Shown here: positions 61,986-64,000 of the stretch, piece after piece | Position numbering within the stretch: the stretch's first letter is position 1 | Layout of the letters: every line of letters begins with the position of its first letter | Assembly (NCBI RefSeq): GCF_008271745.1 | Contig: NZ_VKKZ01000023.1 | Location: 248,001 to 312,000, forward strand | Length of the DNA stretch: 64,000 nt | From: Rufibacter glacialis | Lineage (GTDB): Bacteria > Bacteroidota > Bacteroidia > Cytophagales > Hymenobacteraceae | Direction: 5' to 3' | The notes under the pieces: model-generated | What the model was told of the DNA's origin: nothing | Databases searched by the model: none | What the model saw: the letters and a program-made list of their open reading frames with translations, nothing else | Translations under genes and position numbers: made by a program

Positions 61986-64000
61986 ATGAATCTATTTATC
62001 CAAACCATTACTTCTTCTTCGCCCGCCCTGCGGGACCGGTCCTTTTTTGAGCTTAGCCGTAGCCTTTCTTCCAAAGAGCTATTCCAGGCTTTGCGGGAAC
62101 TGGATGATTTCAGGAAAACAACCCCCAATCTTTACGAGAAGGTGCGGGCCATCCTGTTCCTGTTTGCGGGCTACCGGTTCTTCCTCATGGAAGCCGCAGA
62201 TACCCCGCCTACCGGAAAGATCCCTTACGCAGGCTTTGAGGATCTGCTGTCCAGGCGGTTTGAGCATGCCATTGCCACTTTCCTGAGAGAAATAGACCGG
62301 CACGGGCCCAACGCAACCTTGTTCAGCGGCCTGGCCGAAAGCTACCACCACCTGTCTTTCCAGATCTTGGCCAACCAGGTCCGGAAAAGCGTGCGGTCCA
62401 GCAAAGGCAACCAGTGGATGTTCCGGGTGGGGCACCAGGAAGAGCACCCCATCAAGATTCACCCCGCTTTGCTGCAGCGGCAGGAGAACTCCCTTTTCTA
62501 CCCCGTGTTGGAAGAGCAGACTGCCGTGAGGATGGATTTGACTCACAGTGGCTGGTCAGACATCTTCTTCTTGGGCATGGATTATCCGGAAGGGGCGCGG
62601 GTGCTGAACATCTCCATAGACCTGGGCGTGTTTGGCCGGGACCAGGACATCAAGCCGCCGTTGCAGACATATGTGCGGGTCATCCCTGAGCCGGTGTTGC
62701 GCCTGACCAGCATTGACCTGAATACCACCAAAGACATCACCGACCTGGAAGACCTGTTCAACTTCGGGAATGATTATCTGAGTTTGATCAAGGCTGGCGT
62801 GATTGCCTCTGGGTTGGTGCCGCCCTCTTTTGAAGGAACGAATCAATCCTTGCCCCAGATGCTGGCGCGCATGGTGGCCCCGGGCATGGGCATTGAATTG
62901 GTGACCAAGGTGAACGACATTCCCAAAGGGTCACGGTTTGCCGTCTCTACTAACCTGTTAGGATCCATCATCAGTCTGTTGATGCGGGCCACGGGCCAAA
63001 CCAAGAACCTGGTGGGCGGTCTGGAGGAAAGTGAACGCCGTTTGGTAGCATCGCGGGCGATTCTTGGGGAATGGATTGGCGGCTCGGGCGGCGGCTGGCA
63101 GGATTCCGGGGGCGTGTGGCCCGGCATTAAAGCCATCCAAGGCACCTTCGCCCAGGAAGGCGATCCAGAGTTTGGCATTAGCCGCGGCACCTTGCTGCCC
63201 CGTCACCGGGTATTGCAGGGCGAGGACCTACATCCGGACATGGCCGACAAGATCATCAACTCCCTGGTGCTCATGCACGGGGGCATGGCCTCTAACGTGG
63301 GGCCAATCCTGGAGATGGTCACCGAGAAATACCTGCTGCGGGGCGAACAGGAGTGGGCGGCCCGGCAGAAGACGAACCAGGTTTTTGACAACATCCTGGC
63401 GGCCCTGAAAGAAGGCGACATCAGAAAACTAGCGGCGAATACGGCCTATAATTGGGAGAACCCCATCAAAACGATTATCCCCTGGGCCTCCACCCATTTT
63501 ACCGAGCAGATTATCCAGAAAGCCAAGCAGCAGCTAGGCGAGGATTATCTAGGCTTCCTGATGCTGGGCGGCATGTCGGGCGGAGGCATGGGCATGTTCG
63601 TAGATCCGGGCCGGTATGAAGAACACAAACAGCGGGTGCTGGAGATTTTAACCACTACCAAACAGGAGCTTTCCGCTTCGTTGCCCTTTGCCATGGAGCC
63701 GGTGGTGTACAACTGGCGCATCAACCAGAAAGGCTCTTGGTCTTACCTGCACGAAGGTTCTCAGGCGCTCATGCCCGACCAATATTACGGGATTCACGTG
63801 TCTGAATTGGTGCGGAAAGACCCGCAGACGGTCTCCTATGTGCGGCGCGCCGAGATCGACTTCTTTACCACCCACTGCCACCAAAACAACCTGGCCTACC
63901 CCTTGCTGCGCACCATTGTGAGCAACCTGTTCAAGGTGTCAGACCCCACCACCCAGGGCAACCGCAGTCTTGAAAACGAGAAAGCCGATACCATCAAGAA
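61986..64000 (+). CDS. Large GHMP kinase-like protein (partial, runs off the window)
   Basis: Open from ATG 61986 to the end, at least 671 codons. The N-terminal ~340 residues are a domain I do not recognise. Around residues 364-380 is SGGGWQDSGGVWPGIK, the glycine-rich ATP-binding motif of the GHMP sugar-kinase family as seen in L-fucokinase/FKP-type proteins (GG.WQD..GG..GG.K). A later stretch, GFLMLGGMSGGGMGMFVDP, fits the conserved GHMP motif 3. Pairing with the preceding nucleotidyltransferase suggests sugar salvage to a nucleotide sugar. The C-terminus is missing, so completeness cannot be judged. Confidence 0.7.
   Translation, partial: MNLFIQTITSSSPALRDRSFFELSRSLSSKELFQALRELDDFRKTTPNLYEKVRAILFLFAGYRFFLMEAADTPPTGKIPYAGFEDLLSRRFEHAIATFLREIDRHGPNATLFSGLAESYHHLSFQILANQVRKSVRSSKGNQWMFRVGHQEEHPIKIHPALLQRQENSLFYPVLEEQTAVRMDLTHSGWSDIFFLGMDYPEGARVLNISIDLGVFGRDQDIKPPLQTYVRVIPEPVLRLTSIDLNTTKDITDLEDLFNFGNDYLSLIKAGVIASGLVPPSFEGTNQSLPQMLARMVAPGMGIELVTKVNDIPKGSRFAVSTNLLGSIISLLMRATGQTKNLVGGLEESERRLVASRAILGEWIGGSGGGWQDSGGVWPGIKAIQGTFAQEGDPEFGISRGTLLPRHRVLQGEDLHPDMADKIINSLVLMHGGMASNVGPILEMVTEKYLLRGEQEWAARQKTNQVFDNILAALKEGDIRKLAANTAYNWENPIKTIIPWASTHFTEQIIQKAKQQLGEDYLGFLMLGGMSGGGMGMFVDPGRYEEHKQRVLEILTTTKQELSASLPFAMEPVVYNWRINQKGSWSYLHEGSQALMPDQYYGIHVSELVRKDPQTVSYVRRAEIDFFTTHCHQNNLAYPLLRTIVSNLFKVSDPTTQGNRSLENEKADTIK

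Overview
The window looks like a chromosomal segment of a Bacteroidota bacterium of the order Cytophagales, most likely family Hymenobacteraceae (Rufibacter/Pontibacter-like). The case rests on the gene families present: an S46 dipeptidyl-peptidase, a DUF885 lipoprotein, an OMP_b-brl_3-type outer membrane receptor, LVIVD lipoprotein, FtsX/MacB-like permease, Bacteroidota Vms1-like release factor and a PIN-PhoH protein. It is an inference from memory, not a database match. No tRNA, rRNA, CRISPR array, prophage or complete IS was seen.

Layout. 1-12.6 kb is metabolic and housekeeping: the end of a carotenoid desaturase-type oxidoreductase, a DECR-like 2,4-dienoyl-CoA reductase, S46 peptidase, YkvA protein, two paralogous secreted YwqK/MORN-like proteins, a DinB-like metalloenzyme, PhoH, citrate synthase and a GapN-like dehydrogenase. 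12.6-22.9 kb has DUF885 peptidase, thyA, an AT-rich run of three orphan small genes (16.5-18.3 kb), two genes broken by in-frame stops (a small membrane protein and a methionine aminopeptidase), a Crp/Fnr regulator with an SMR (Gdx/SugE) exporter, and an MFS transporter. 22.9-28.6 kb is a self-contained sigma-54 signalling unit: an NtrC-type regulator and NtrY-type kinase opposite an ABC-type permease whose upstream region carries a good -24/-12 element and two matching dyads 21 bp apart. 30-42 kb holds an outer membrane receptor, corA, a Vms1-like release factor opposite a SRAP (HMCES/YedK) protein, then dinB and a dnaE2-like polymerase: a DNA damage tolerance neighbourhood. 42-60 kb has a subtilisin-like lipoprotein, a hybrid kinase with eight 63-bp repeats, a lipoprotein methyltransferase, a pseudouridine synthase, a REP-associated tyrosine transposase (RAYT) with its own REPs, a cold shock protein, an LVIVD lipoprotein operon, a J-domain coiled-coil protein and a PAS kinase. 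61-64 kb has a sugar nucleotidyltransferase followed by a large GHMP-kinase-like gene that runs off the end.

The intergenic DNA is unusually rich in structured repeats. I see (a) at least 20 copies of a roughly 34-nt imperfect hairpin of the form TTTTnnGCCTnnTTTTC..GAAAAnnAGGCnnAAAA, all between genes; (b) a 276-280 bp element present twice in opposite orientation (13218-13493 and 36043-36322), ending in an identical hairpin; (c) three copies of a composite of two different REPs facing each other; (d) a separate REP family based on GGTCGCGACC around, and even inside, the RAYT gene, including a perfect 54-bp palindrome; and (e) a shorter repeat seen at 12731-12781 and 33938-33982. Elements (a) and (b) are the best candidates for something undescribed. 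The UAS/sigma-54 arrangement and the REP inside its own RAYT gene are the next most testable.
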